NCBI GenBank assembly: GCA_039698075.1 | Contig: JBDKTJ010000134.1 | Location: forward strand, 1-21,808 | Length of the DNA: 21,808 bases | Direction of reading: 5' to 3' | From: JAJFVC01 sp039698075 | GTDB taxonomy: Bacteria; Planctomycetota; Planctomycetia; Pirellulales; Thermoguttaceae | Part shown: piece by piece, positions 6,480-15,292 of the stretch | How the letters are laid out: the number at the start of each line of letters is the position of its first letter | Numbering within the stretch: the first letter of the stretch is position 1 | Position numbers and translations under genes: made by a program | The notes under the pieces: generated by a model | The model's database searches: none | Told to the model about the DNA's origin: nothing | Seen by the model: only the letters and a program-made list of their open reading frames with translations

Positions 6480-9400
6480 GTGCTGTCGAAATTTTTTCTG
6501 GATCGTCCTGTATTCGCATGGGTCATCGCCATCATTTTGATGGTGCTGGGCGGGCTGGCCATCTACACGCTGCCCATCTCCCAATATCCGCCGATCGCGC
6601 CGCCGTCGATCGCCATTGATTCGTTCTATCCCGGCGCTTCGGCCGAGACCGTCGAAAACAGCGTCACCCAGATCATCGAACAGAAGATGACCGGCTTCGA
6701 CGACATGCTGTATCTGTCCGGCGTGAGCGATTCGTCCGGTTCCTCGCGCATCGAGTTGACCTTCAAGCCGGGCACCGATCCGGACTTGGCCTGGGCCAAG
6801 GTGCAAAACAAACTGCAACTGGCCATGACGAGCTTGCCCGAGGAAGTCCAGCGGGCCGGCGTGGCGGTCAATAAGTCGACGCGCAACTATCTGATCGTCG
6901 TGGGACTGATCTCCGAAGACGGGAGTATGGACGGCAACGACCTGCGCGATTACGCCCAATCCAACTTGGAAAAGGTTCTGTCGCGCATTCCCGGCGTCGG
7001 CGAAGTGACCAATTTCGGCTCGCAGTACGCGATGCGCGTGTGGCTCGATCCGACCAAATTGACCGACTACCAGCTCACCATCAGCGACGTCATCCAGGCT
7101 CTGCGAAGCTACAACGTCGAAGTGTCCGCCGGCCAATTCGGCGGGACGCCGGCCGTGAAAGGACAGCGGTTGAACGCCTCGATCGTGGTGCAAAACCTGC
7201 TACAGACGCCCGAACAGTTCGCGTCGATTCCGGTCCGCACCAACGCGGACGGCTCGGTCGTTCGCATCCGCGACGTCGGCCGCACGGAACTGGGCACCGA
7301 GTCTTACGACGTTCAGGCGTTTTACAATGGCAAACCCAACGCCGGCCTGGCCATCCGCCAAGCGCCGGGCGCCAACGCGTTGGAAACCGCCAACGCCATC
7401 AAAAAGAAACTAGAGGAGATGAGCCCCTTCTTTCCGCGCGGCATGAAGGTGGTGTATCCTTACGACACCACGCCGTTCGTCCGCGTGGCCATTCATGAAG
7501 TGGTCAAGACGCTCATCGAAGCCGTCGTGCTCGTCTTCTTGGTCATGTATCTGTTCATGGGCAACATCCGCGCCACGATGATCCCCACGATTGCCGTGCC
7601 GGTGGTCCTTTTGGGAACATTCGCCGCATTGGGGCTCTTTGGCTTTTCCATCAACATGCTCACCATGTTCGCCATGGTGTTGGCCATCGGCCTGTTGGTC
7701 GACGACGCCATCGTCGTGGTGGAAAACGTGGAACGCATCATGACGGAGGAGGGCCTCTCGCCGCGCGAGGCCACGGCCAAGTCGATGGAGCAGATCACCA
7801 GCGCCTTGATCGGCATCGGTCTGGTGCTCTCCGCCGTGTTTGGTCCGATGGCCTTTTTCCCCGGTTCGACCGGCGTCATTTACCGACAATTTTCCGTCAC
7901 GATCATCGCCTCGATGTTGCTTTCGGTCGTCGTGGCGTTGATTCTCACACCCGTGCTCTGTGCCTCGTTCCTGAAGCCCGTCGGCCAAGGACACGAACCG
8001 GCGGAGAATTCGTTCTTCCTGCTTCGGCCGTTCTTCCGCCATTTTGATCGCATCTTCTTCTGGATTCGAGACCGCTATGTCAGCGTGGTCGGGTATTCGC
8101 TGTCCCGAAAGCTTCGATTCTTGTTTGTGTATGTGCTGTTGGTCGTCGTGGTCGGTTATCTCTATGTCCGGCTTCCGAGCGGCTATCTGCCCGACGAGGA
8201 TCAAGGCATTTTGATGTGCCAGGTGATGATGCCGACCGGGGCAACCCTCGAACAGACCCAAAAAATCGCCGACCAAGTGAACGACTATTTTCTGACAAAC
8301 GAAAAAGAAGCCGTCGAATCCTGTATGTCGGTCTCCGGAATCGGTTTTTCCGGCCGATCGCAAAACAACGCGATGGTGTTCGTCAAGCTCAAGGATTGGT
8401 CGCTGCGTGACCGGCCGGACCTGAAAAGCACGGCGATCGCCGGTCGGGCGATGCACGCCTTCGCCGGCATTCGCAATGCGATGGTCTTTGCATTCCCGCC
8501 GCCCGCAGTGGTCGAACTCGGAAACGCCCGCGGCGTCGACTTCCAATTGCTCGACCGCGCCGGCATCGGGCATACCGCCCTGATGAACGCTCGAAACCAG
8601 TTGCTCGCCATGGCCTCACAAGACAAACGGCTGATCAACGTGCGTCCCAACGGCATGGAAGACGTGCCCGAGTTTCGCGTGGACGTCAACTGGGACCAGG
8701 CCGGCGCTCAAGGCGTCCCGATCGACGCCATCCACACGACGGTCTCCGCCGCGTTTGGCAGCAGCTACGTCAACAATTTTATTCAGGGCGGCCGAGTGAA
8801 GCGGGTGTACGTCCAGTCGGACGCGCCGTTCCGCATGTTGCCCGAAGATCTGAAAAAGCTATACGTCCGAAACAGCACCGGTAAAATGGTGCCCTACTCG
8901 GCGATCGCCTCGAACCGCTGGAGCAACAATTCGCCACGACTGGAACGTTTCAACGGCTTCCCGTCTTTGAACATCTGGGGCGAGCCGGCCCCGGGCCGAA
9001 GCTCCGGTGAAGCCATGCAGGCCATGGAAGATATCGTCAGCAAGCTGCCCAAGGGCGTCGGCTACGATTGGACCGGCCTCTCCTATCAAGAGCGAATGTC
9101 CACCGCCCAGGGACCGGTGCTCTACGCCTTTTCCATTTTGGTTATCTTCCTGTGCGTTGCCGCACTGTACGAAAGTTGGACCATTCCGTTCGTCAATCTG
9201 TTGATGTTGCCGTTGGGCGTGCTCGGCGCATTGGCCGCCACGTCCTGGCGAGGCCTTTCGAACGACGTCTATTTCCAAATCGGATTCCTGACCACGCTGG
9301 GTCTGTCCACAAAAAACGCGATCCTCATCATTCAGTTCATTAAAACGCAACAGGCGCAAGGCCATGGATTGGTTGATGCAACGCTGGCCGCCGTCAAAAT

Positions 9401-9632
9401 CCGGTTTCGCCCCGTCATCATGACCTCGCTGGCGTTCTTCTTCGGCACGTTGCCGTTGGCCATCGCCACCGGCGCGGGCGCCGGCGCCATGAACGCCATC
9501 GGCACGGCGGTGACCGGCGGCATGCTCTCGGCCACGTTCATCGACTTGATCTTCATTCCGCTGTTCTTCGTCGTGGTTTGCACGTTGTTCGCCAAAAAAC
9601 AGTCGGAATCCGCGACGGAATCGGCCGCGTAG
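6480..9632 (+). CDS. AcrB-like RND (HAE1) multidrug efflux pump
   Basis: This is an inner-membrane proton/drug antiporter of 1050 residues, the usual HAE1 length, starting at GTG 6480 with GGAG just upstream. It begins with the typical FFLDRPVFAWVIAIILM first transmembrane helix. Two large periplasmic loops (about 30-335 and 560-870) alternate with two blocks of about six membrane helices each. The proton-relay residues are present: Asp408 and Asp409 in GLLVDDAIVVVENVER, Lys945 in LSTKNAILIIQF, and the RPVIMTSLAFFFGTLPLAI helix near the C-terminus. The hydrophobic-amphiphilic efflux family rather than the heavy-metal family is indicated by VDDAIVVVEN and by overall similarity to AcrB/MexB. 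It works as a trimer with the adaptor encoded just upstream and the outer-membrane lipoprotein encoded downstream. No lesion is visible. Confidence 0.96.
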   Translation: MLSKFFLDRPVFAWVIAIILMVLGGLAIYTLPISQYPPIAPPSIAIDSFYPGASAETVENSVTQIIEQKMTGFDDMLYLSGVSDSSGSSRIELTFKPGTDPDLAWAKVQNKLQLAMTSLPEEVQRAGVAVNKSTRNYLIVVGLISEDGSMDGNDLRDYAQSNLEKVLSRIPGVGEVTNFGSQYAMRVWLDPTKLTDYQLTISDVIQALRSYNVEVSAGQFGGTPAVKGQRLNASIVVQNLLQTPEQFASIPVRTNADGSVVRIRDVGRTELGTESYDVQAFYNGKPNAGLAIRQAPGANALETANAIKKKLEEMSPFFPRGMKVVYPYDTTPFVRVAIHEVVKTLIEAVVLVFLVMYLFMGNIRATMIPTIAVPVVLLGTFAALGLFGFSINMLTMFAMVLAIGLLVDDAIVVVENVERIMTEEGLSPREATAKSMEQITSALIGIGLVLSAVFGPMAFFPGSTGVIYRQFSVTIIASMLLSVVVALILTPVLCASFLKPVGQGHEPAENSFFLLRPFFRHFDRIFFWIRDRYVSVVGYSLSRKLRFLFVYVLLVVVVGYLYVRLPSGYLPDEDQGILMCQVMMPTGATLEQTQKIADQVNDYFLTNEKEAVESCMSVSGIGFSGRSQNNAMVFVKLKDWSLRDRPDLKSTAIAGRAMHAFAGIRNAMVFAFPPPAVVELGNARGVDFQLLDRAGIGHTALMNARNQLLAMASQDKRLINVRPNGMEDVPEFRVDVNWDQAGAQGVPIDAIHTTVSAAFGSSYVNNFIQGGRVKRVYVQSDAPFRMLPEDLKKLYVRNSTGKMVPYSAIASNRWSNNSPRLERFNGFPSLNIWGEPAPGRSSGEAMQAMEDIVSKLPKGVGYDWTGLSYQERMSTAQGPVLYAFSILVIFLCVAALYESWTIPFVNLLMLPLGVLGALAATSWRGLSNDVYFQIGFLTTLGLSTKNAILIIQFIKTQQAQGHGLVDATLAAVKIRFRPVIMTSLAFFFGTLPLAIATGAGAGAMNAIGTAVTGGMLSATFIDLIFIPLFFVVVCTLFAKKQSESATESAA

Positions 9633-9844
9633 TTTTTCGAACGTCGCGCTCGATGGCCGCTTGCGTTTCGGTGCAAACCAACGGAAATGCCGCATCCTCG
9701 ATCTTCCTATTCTGCGCATTGTGACGCAAAATCCACAAGCTGCGCAAAGTTTACCGCTTTCTCCAGCCATTCCGTTCCGAATGAGTGGAAAATGACGACT
9801 GTACCCATTGGACAACTTCTTCAGGTTGTAATGAAGGAAGGACC

Positions 9845-11482
9845 ATGGAACGTCATCAAATCGCATCATGTCGGTTGTCGAGTGTTTGGGGAATTTTTGG
9901 ATTCCGTCACCCAACGCAACTGCTTCTGATCTCCCTGCTGTTGCTATCATGCACAGGATGCACAAGCTGGCGAGATTACGTAGCCAACGGATTCAAAGTC
10001 GGTCCGAGCTACTGCACGCCCAACGCCTCGGTCAATGACGAGTGGATCGACATGAAAGATCCCAAGATCGGCGGCGGGGCGATGGAAAACGCCGCTTGGT
10101 GGCAATCCTTCAACGATCCCGTTTTGAACTCCTTGATTACGTCGGCCTGCCAGCAGAACCTTTCGTTGCGTGAGGCCGGGTATCGCATCCAAGAAGCCCG
10201 GGCGCAACGAAACATCGTGGCCGGCAAGCTCTTTCCACAAGATCAAGCGGTGTCGGGCAACTACAGCCGCAACCAGTTCAGTGAAAACGGCCCCAGCTCA
10301 TTGACGCCGAACATGATTTTCAGCGATTGGCAACTGGGCGGCAACTTGGCCTGGGAGCTCGACTTTTGGGGTCAATTTCGCCGGGCCCTCGAATCGGCCA
10401 ATGCAACCTTGGACGCGTCGATCGACTCCTACGACCAAGTGCTCGTGTTGTTGCTGGGCGAGGTGGCTCAAAGCTACTCGAATGTGCGGATCGCCGAACA
10501 ACGGTTGACCTACGCCCGGCAAAACGTCGAGATTCAACGCGGCAGCCTTGGCATCGCCGAGGATCGTTTGCGTCAGGGCACGACCACGCGGTTGGACGTG
10601 ACCCAGGGCGTTTCCAACCTCGAGCAAACCGAGGCGAACATTCGGCCGTTGGAAGCCGCGCGGCGGACGGCCATCAACCAGTTGTGCATCCTGATGGGCG
10701 AACCGCCCCGCGACCTGGATCAATGGCTGGCCGACCATCAAGGCATTCCGAAGGCGCCCCGGCAACTGGCCATCGGCATTCCCGCCGAGTTGCTCCGCCG
10801 GCGTCCCGACATTCGGAAGGCGGAGCGGGATGTCGCGGCCCAATCGGCCCAGATCGGCGTCGCAACCGCCGAGTTGTATCCGCATTTCGCCATCGGCGGC
10901 ACGATTTATCTCGACTCGATGGACGCCAAAAACCTATTCAACGCCAACTCGATCGCCGGCAGCGTCGGCCCGGAGTTCCGTTGGAACGTGCTGAACTACG
11001 GACGGCTGTTGAACAACATCCGCTACCAGGAGGCCCGTTTCCGGGAATTGGCCACGGCGTACCAAAACATCGTCTTGCAAGCCAACGCCGAGGCGGAAAA
11101 CGCCATCATCAACTTCCTCAAGGCCCAACAGCAGGTCGAATCGCTGGCCCGCAGTGCCCAAGCCTCGCAAGAGTCCGTCGATTTGGTCATGAAGCAGTAT
11201 CGCGAGGGCATCGTCGATTTCAACCGCGTGTTCAACGTCCAGCAATCGCTCACCCAGCAGCAGGACCAATTGGCCGTGGCCGAAGGCACCGTCGCCCAGT
11301 ACATGATCCAGCTCTATCGGTCGCTCGGCGGCGGTTGGCAAGTTCGTCTGGACAATCCGGACTTCACGAGCACCGCCGCGCCGCCAGCGCCGGCGCCGAC
11401 CACGAAACCGACCGACGCGCCGGTTCCACTGCCGCCGCCCCAGTCGGCGCCGATGCCTCCGACGGCCGACGAAAAAACGTAA
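9845..11482 (+). CDS. OprM/TolC-like outer-membrane efflux lipoprotein
   Basis: This is the outer-membrane exit duct of the pump. The ATG at 9845 is chosen because AAGGAAGGA lies just upstream and a lipoprotein signal follows (hydrophobic LLLISLLLL, then SCTGC with the acylated Cys), giving 545 residues. Two repeats of the outer-membrane efflux protein domain are visible. The first includes WWQSFNDPVLNSLI and the WELDFWGQFRRALESANA motif typical of NodT/OprM proteins. The second includes ELLRRRPDIRKAERDVAAQSAQIGVATAELYPHFAIGG and FRWNVLNYGRLLNNI. Long heptad-rich helices form the periplasmic tunnel. The C-terminal ~40 residues are an unusual Pro/Ala/Thr-rich tail. It lies 212 bp after the pump with no terminator between, so it is probably on the same transcript. 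That gap holds no recognisable gene and no convincing promoter. Confidence 0.94.
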   Translation: MERHQIASCRLSSVWGIFGFRHPTQLLLISLLLLSCTGCTSWRDYVANGFKVGPSYCTPNASVNDEWIDMKDPKIGGGAMENAAWWQSFNDPVLNSLITSACQQNLSLREAGYRIQEARAQRNIVAGKLFPQDQAVSGNYSRNQFSENGPSSLTPNMIFSDWQLGGNLAWELDFWGQFRRALESANATLDASIDSYDQVLVLLLGEVAQSYSNVRIAEQRLTYARQNVEIQRGSLGIAEDRLRQGTTTRLDVTQGVSNLEQTEANIRPLEAARRTAINQLCILMGEPPRDLDQWLADHQGIPKAPRQLAIGIPAELLRRRPDIRKAERDVAAQSAQIGVATAELYPHFAIGGTIYLDSMDAKNLFNANSIAGSVGPEFRWNVLNYGRLLNNIRYQEARFRELATAYQNIVLQANAEAENAIINFLKAQQQVESLARSAQASQESVDLVMKQYREGIVDFNRVFNVQQSLTQQQDQLAVAEGTVAQYMIQLYRSLGGGWQVRLDNPDFTSTAAPPAPAPTTKPTDAPVPLPPPQSAPMPPTADEKT

Positions 11483-11509
11483 CGGCTGACGGTTCAACCC
11501 AATCCGTCA

Positions 11510-11548
11510 AACCTCGGGCCCGAGCTTGTTCGAGCCCGAGGTTTTTTT
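11510..11548 (+). terminator. Strong intrinsic terminator of the efflux operon
   Basis: AACCTCGGGC (11510-11519) pairs perfectly with GCCCGAGGTT (11534-11543) across a 14-nt loop. A run of seven T residues (11542-11548) overlaps the end of the stem. It starts 27 bases after the outer-membrane protein stop codon. Confidence 0.9.
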
Positions 11549-11640
11549 ATGAACAGCAAGAAAGCTCCGCTCATCCGTGTTCTAACCAGAAAGTGCGCGG
11601 TTACGCCCCAGTTTCGCCAATACCGCTTGCCGTCATTGAG

Positions 11641-11711
11641 CCGCTTGCGATTTTGCAAAAGATTGACAAGTCACGTCGTTTTTCTAAAAAGTCTTGTGAA
11701 ATCGCAAGCGG
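11641..11711. repeat. Inverted repeat (13-bp perfect arms) between convergent operons
   Basis: CCGCTTGCGATTT (11641-11653) is the exact reverse complement of AAATCGCAAGCGG (11699-11711). The 45-bp interior shows further imperfect pairing (CAAAAG/CTTGTG-like). A third partial copy, CCGCTTGC, lies at 11633-11640. It has no T tract, so it is not a standard terminator. It lies in the 237-bp non-coding gap between the plus-strand efflux operon and the minus-strand flavoprotein gene. Nothing else is recognisable in that gap apart from the terminator. Confidence 0.7.
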
Positions 11712-11785
11712 TTGGAACGTTCCGAGGGAAACGACCCACCGCCTTCGCGGAAGAACATCCTCGCATTCTCAAGTTGGAACGCGTA

Positions 11786-12361
11786 TCAGTCGGCCAACTT
11801 TTTCATCAGCCACGCCATGTTGCGGGCCAAGGTGCGGACCGTCTCCATGCCCTCGACGTCGTTGGCCACTTCGCCCTTATCGCGTGCGACCGCGACGTTC
11901 CAATACGTCGAACCCGGCACGATCATCTCGCTGATCAGGAAGAAGTAGTTGAGCTGGGCGAACGTGAAGTTTTGGCCGGCGCGCCGAGCGACGACGATCG
12001 CCGCCCCCGGTTTTCGACGCAACAGCTCCGGATGCCGGCGGCCCACCGCCCCGACGCGGTCCAACAGCGACATGGTCTGCGGCGTGGCCGATCCAAAATA
12101 CACCGGCGAACCGACCAGCACGCCGTCGGCCTCCAAAAACCTTTCCAGCACGCCGTCGAACGCCGGATCTTTTTGGACGCAGCGCATCGCTTCGCCTTTC
12201 GAGCAGCCGCCGCACGCCGTGCACGGTTTGACCGGGTGATCGGCCACCGACAGGAAATCGGTTTCCATGCCCTCGCCGGCCAAAACGTCCAACGCCGTGC
12301 GAATCAACAGATCGGTGTTGCCGCCGCGACGCGGACTTCCGGAGATGCCCAAGACTTTCAT
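11786..12361 (-). CDS. Iron-sulfur flavoprotein / NADPH-dependent FMN reductase family
   Basis: A 191-residue cytoplasmic redox protein with a flavodoxin-like fold. Residues 6-17 (ISGSPRRGGNTD) form the FMN phosphate loop, and GSPVYFGSATPQ (about 84-95) the second flavin-contact loop. The compact cysteine cluster Cys47-x2-Cys50-x2-Cys53-x7-Cys61 matches the C-x2-C-x2-C-x4-7-C motif that holds a [4Fe-4S] cluster in archaeal-type iron-sulfur flavoproteins. It is therefore more likely an Isf-type electron carrier than a plain FMN reductase. Its physiological partner is not evident. The start codon lies 9 bp after the M16 peptidase stop, and its AAGGAG ribosome site overlaps that stop region, so it is the last gene of that operon. 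Confidence 0.88.
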   Translation of the reverse strand: MKVLGISGSPRRGGNTDLLIRTALDVLAGEGMETDFLSVADHPVKPCTACGGCSKGEAMRCVQKDPAFDGVLERFLEADGVLVGSPVYFGSATPQTMSLLDRVGAVGRRHPELLRRKPGAAIVVARRAGQNFTFAQLNYFFLISEMIVPGSTYWNVAVARDKGEVANDVEGMETVRTLARNMAWLMKKLAD

Positions 12362-12370
12362 GATCGCTCC

Positions 12371-15259
12371 TTATTTTACGAACAGTTCCATTGCCGGAAT
12401 GACGCGGATGTTTTTAGACTCAATCTTCAGCGGAAATACGCGAATCTGGCGATCTTCGGCCAGCACCTGCTCGGGTTTCGGCGTCGCATACGCAATCGGG
12501 CTGGGCCCATCGGACGCCAACGACTCACGAAGCCGCTCGGCGTCGTTGGCGACCATCACGATTTGCAGGTTTTCGTATTGCAGATACTTCTTGATCGCCG
12601 CGTTCACCTCGGCCCGGGTCATTTGCTCCGCGCGACGACGGAAGATCTCCAAATGGCTGCCGTCGATGCCGTAAAAACGATCGTCCAAGGCGTAGCCAAG
12701 CCGTTCCATCGGCGTGGGGGCCAACTGGACGACGTATTTTTGCACGAAGTCGCGGGCCTCTTGAAATTCCGCCTCCGACAGCCCACGATCGACCAGGTTT
12801 TTCAACTCGAACAGCGCCGCCCGCAACGCGAACGTCGCGGCCGAATGCGGCACCGGTCGAATCCAAATCTCGAAAATCTGCCGCGAGCGGCCCACATTGA
12901 CCGGCGGAACCAAAAGCTGGCCGCCGTTGGGAAACCGCTCGATGTAGCTGTAGTCGCCGTAGTTCAAGCCCCGGGCCTCGCGGATCGCGCGGAACAGTCG
13001 TCCGTTCAAATTACGATGCTGCCCGAACCAGGCGTTGGCCACCGCCAGAGCGTACCAATCCGACTGGCCGCGATGCGCCTCGATCGGAAATCCAAGGCTG
13101 ATCGCCGTCGCGTCACAGCTCTTTTGGACCAACGTCGCCCGACGTCCCTCGATCGCCGCGGGCTGTGGCGGCACGAACCGCCGTTGCGCGTCGCCGGTCG
13201 GTTCCAAGAAAGCCAAATCGCGTTGGAGCTTCGACACCAACTCGGGCCCGAAGCCGCCGGCCAGTCCGACGCACACGTTTTCGCGTTGTCGGAAGTGTTG
13301 TCGGTAGAATCGCCGAACGTCGTCGAGCGTGATGCCGCGCACGCCGTCGATCGTGCCCGGCGGCAAGTGACCGTAAGGAGTGCCGGCGAAAATCGTCGTG
13401 TACAGCACGGCCTTGCCAAGCTCCTCGTTGTCGAAATGACGCAGCCGGTTTTCCAAATAGTTGAGCGTTTGGCTCTTGATCCGATCCAGATCCTCCTGCT
13501 GAAAATCGGGCCGGGCCATGGCGTCCAACAACAACGGACAGAACTCGTCGAGATGGTCGCGATGGACGCGTCCCCAAAACGCCGTCATCTCCTCGGAGGT
13601 CGACGCCGCGTAGTTGGCCGCCAGCGGAAACAGCTTGTCGACGATCTGCTCGTAGCGATTCGATTGCGTCGCTCCCTCGGCCATCATCGCGGCGGTGACG
13701 GCGGCCAAGCCCTCCTTGCCCGGCGGGTCGTCGCACGATCCGACGCGATACCAAATCCGGAAACAAACCACCGGATCGTCCGCGTCCGGCAGAAGCACGA
13801 ACGAAGAACGGGGCAGCGGCAACGACGAACGCGGCGGCTCGACGGCCGTCGTCGACTTCGCGCTCGCCGATTTTTCATCTTCCACCTTTTTTCGTTCCGC
13901 CTCCCGCCCACCGCCTTGCGTCTTCGCCTGTTTTCCCTCCAAGACGATCGTCGTCCGCCGCTCGGGCACGAAATACTTTAACGCCGCCCGGCGCACGTCG
14001 TCCGGCGTCACCTGGTCGGACTCCGCAAACAATCGCTCCAAGGACGGGATGCCGTCGCCGGCTGAAAAAAACCTGGCCAGCGTCATGGCCGTCTTGTCGA
14101 CCGCGTCCAGTTCCATCACGAACTTGCACCGATTGCGACGCTTCAGCGCATCGAGCGTTTGGACGTTGACCAGCTCGGTCTGATAGCGGCGAAGGGTCGC
14201 CTCGATCGCCTCACGAACCGCCGGGACGTCGGACGGCCGCTTAACAATCGCCGTGATCGAAAACAGCGGCCGGTCGCGGTTGACGGGCACGTCGCACTCC
14301 AGCGACTCCACCCGCTGCTCGCGAAGCACCAGCTTCTTATACAGTTCGCTTTGCGGTCCGAAGGCCAACTGGGCCAGCAACCGGGCCGACGCGTAGTCGC
14401 GGTTGGTCGGATCGAAGGCGTCGCCCTTGTAGGCCAACACCAAGATGGGCCGCGAAGGACCGGCAAACGCCACGGTCGCCTCGCGAGGGCCGGTCTGCGG
14501 CGGTTCCGGCGAGACCTCCGGCGGCTGATAACCCCGCGGCCAATCACCGTAGTATTTTTCGACCATCGCGATGGCCGACGCCGGATCCACGTCGCCGACG
14601 ATCAGCACCACCGTGTTTTCCGGTCGATAAAAGCGGCGATAAAACGCTCGGCTATACTCATAACCCTCGGGCATGGCCTTGATGTCGGCCTCGAAACCCA
14701 TCGTCGTGTGCTTGTACGTGTGCCGATCGTAGGCCAGCCCCTGCAACTTCTCTTCCAACGCGAACCGCGGACTGGACGCCGCGATGCGATACTCGCCGTA
14801 AATCGCGCCGGCCTCGGTCTGAAACGCCTGGCGGTCGTAGTCCAAATGTTGAAACCGATCGCTCTCAATTTCGACGACGCGAGGAAGGTCGTCCTTATGG
14901 AAGGTCAAATGATACACCGTCAGGTCGTCGCTGGTGTACGCGTTGGCCTTCGCACCCAGGCCAGCCACGATCCGCAGATACTCGCCTCCGGGATGCCGCT
15001 TGGTCCCGCGAAACATCATGTGTTCAAAGAAATGGGCGTATCCCGACCGGCCCGGCTCCACCTCGTCGCGGCTGCCCGTGCGAACCACGGTCACGTAGCT
15101 GACCAACCCCGTGCCCGGCCGAGGCACGACGACCACCGTCAGCCCGTTGGCCAACGTTTTGGTCGCATACGGATACGGAAAGATCGGCTCGGCGGCCGAC
15201 ACGCTCGCGGACCACGCCGAGACGCACGCAAGAACTAAAACCGCTAAACGAGCATTCAT
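12371..15259 (-). CDS. Exported two-domain M16 zinc peptidase (one active, one inactive half)
   Basis: A 962-residue fusion of two M16 (pitrilysin/MPP-type) units. The ATG at 15259 is preferred over an upstream TTG because a signal peptide starts there (MNARLAVLVLACVSAWSASV, probable cleavage near SAA-EP), placing the enzyme in the periplasm. The N-terminal unit carries the inverted zinc motif HFFEH: His76 and His80 bind zinc and Glu79 is the base. The third ligand is Glu156, 76 residues further on, as the family requires. The C-terminal unit (from about 486) has GLAAVTAAMMAEG where the motif should be, so it is non-catalytic, but it keeps the substrate-side FRAIREARGLNYGDYSY motif. A low-complexity charged and Pro-rich linker (about 442-485) joins them. 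The layout imitates a mitochondrial processing peptidase or PqqL heterodimer in one chain. No strong Shine-Dalgarno site is seen. The substrate is unknown. Confidence 0.92.
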   Translation of the reverse strand: MNARLAVLVLACVSAWSASVSAAEPIFPYPYATKTLANGLTVVVVPRPGTGLVSYVTVVRTGSRDEVEPGRSGYAHFFEHMMFRGTKRHPGGEYLRIVAGLGAKANAYTSDDLTVYHLTFHKDDLPRVVEIESDRFQHLDYDRQAFQTEAGAIYGEYRIAASSPRFALEEKLQGLAYDRHTYKHTTMGFEADIKAMPEGYEYSRAFYRRFYRPENTVVLIVGDVDPASAIAMVEKYYGDWPRGYQPPEVSPEPPQTGPREATVAFAGPSRPILVLAYKGDAFDPTNRDYASARLLAQLAFGPQSELYKKLVLREQRVESLECDVPVNRDRPLFSITAIVKRPSDVPAVREAIEATLRRYQTELVNVQTLDALKRRNRCKFVMELDAVDKTAMTLARFFSAGDGIPSLERLFAESDQVTPDDVRRAALKYFVPERRTTIVLEGKQAKTQGGGREAERKKVEDEKSASAKSTTAVEPPRSSLPLPRSSFVLLPDADDPVVCFRIWYRVGSCDDPPGKEGLAAVTAAMMAEGATQSNRYEQIVDKLFPLAANYAASTSEEMTAFWGRVHRDHLDEFCPLLLDAMARPDFQQEDLDRIKSQTLNYLENRLRHFDNEELGKAVLYTTIFAGTPYGHLPPGTIDGVRGITLDDVRRFYRQHFRQRENVCVGLAGGFGPELVSKLQRDLAFLEPTGDAQRRFVPPQPAAIEGRRATLVQKSCDATAISLGFPIEAHRGQSDWYALAVANAWFGQHRNLNGRLFRAIREARGLNYGDYSYIERFPNGGQLLVPPVNVGRSRQIFEIWIRPVPHSAATFALRAALFELKNLVDRGLSEAEFQEARDFVQKYVVQLAPTPMERLGYALDDRFYGIDGSHLEIFRRRAEQMTRAEVNAAIKKYLQYENLQIVMVANDAERLRESLASDGPSPIAYATPKPEQVLAEDRQIRVFPLKIESKNIRVIPAMELFVK

Positions 15260-15292
15260 CGGACAGCGCAAAGGATTGAGACAGGTGAAAGT

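Noticed and set aside
5757..7193. A 478-codon minus-strand open frame
   Set aside because: It is antisense to the adaptor and pump genes. Its composition is His/Asp/Gly/Arg-rich without domains, so it is a shadow of GC-biased codons.
9687..9929. An 80-codon plus-strand frame between pump and outer-membrane protein genes
   Set aside because: It overlaps the signal-peptide region of the next gene in another frame, has no convincing ribosome site and no recognisable sequence.
10327..11934. A 535-codon plus-strand frame inside and beyond the outer-membrane protein gene
   Set aside because: It is Arg-rich, overlaps a gene with clear family motifs in another frame, and runs straight through the operon terminator.
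11549..13981. An 810-codon plus-strand open frame
   Set aside because: It lies antisense to the flavoprotein and M16 peptidase genes, which have full motifs. Its product is Arg/His/Gln-rich low-complexity sequence typical of the reverse strand of GC-rich genes.
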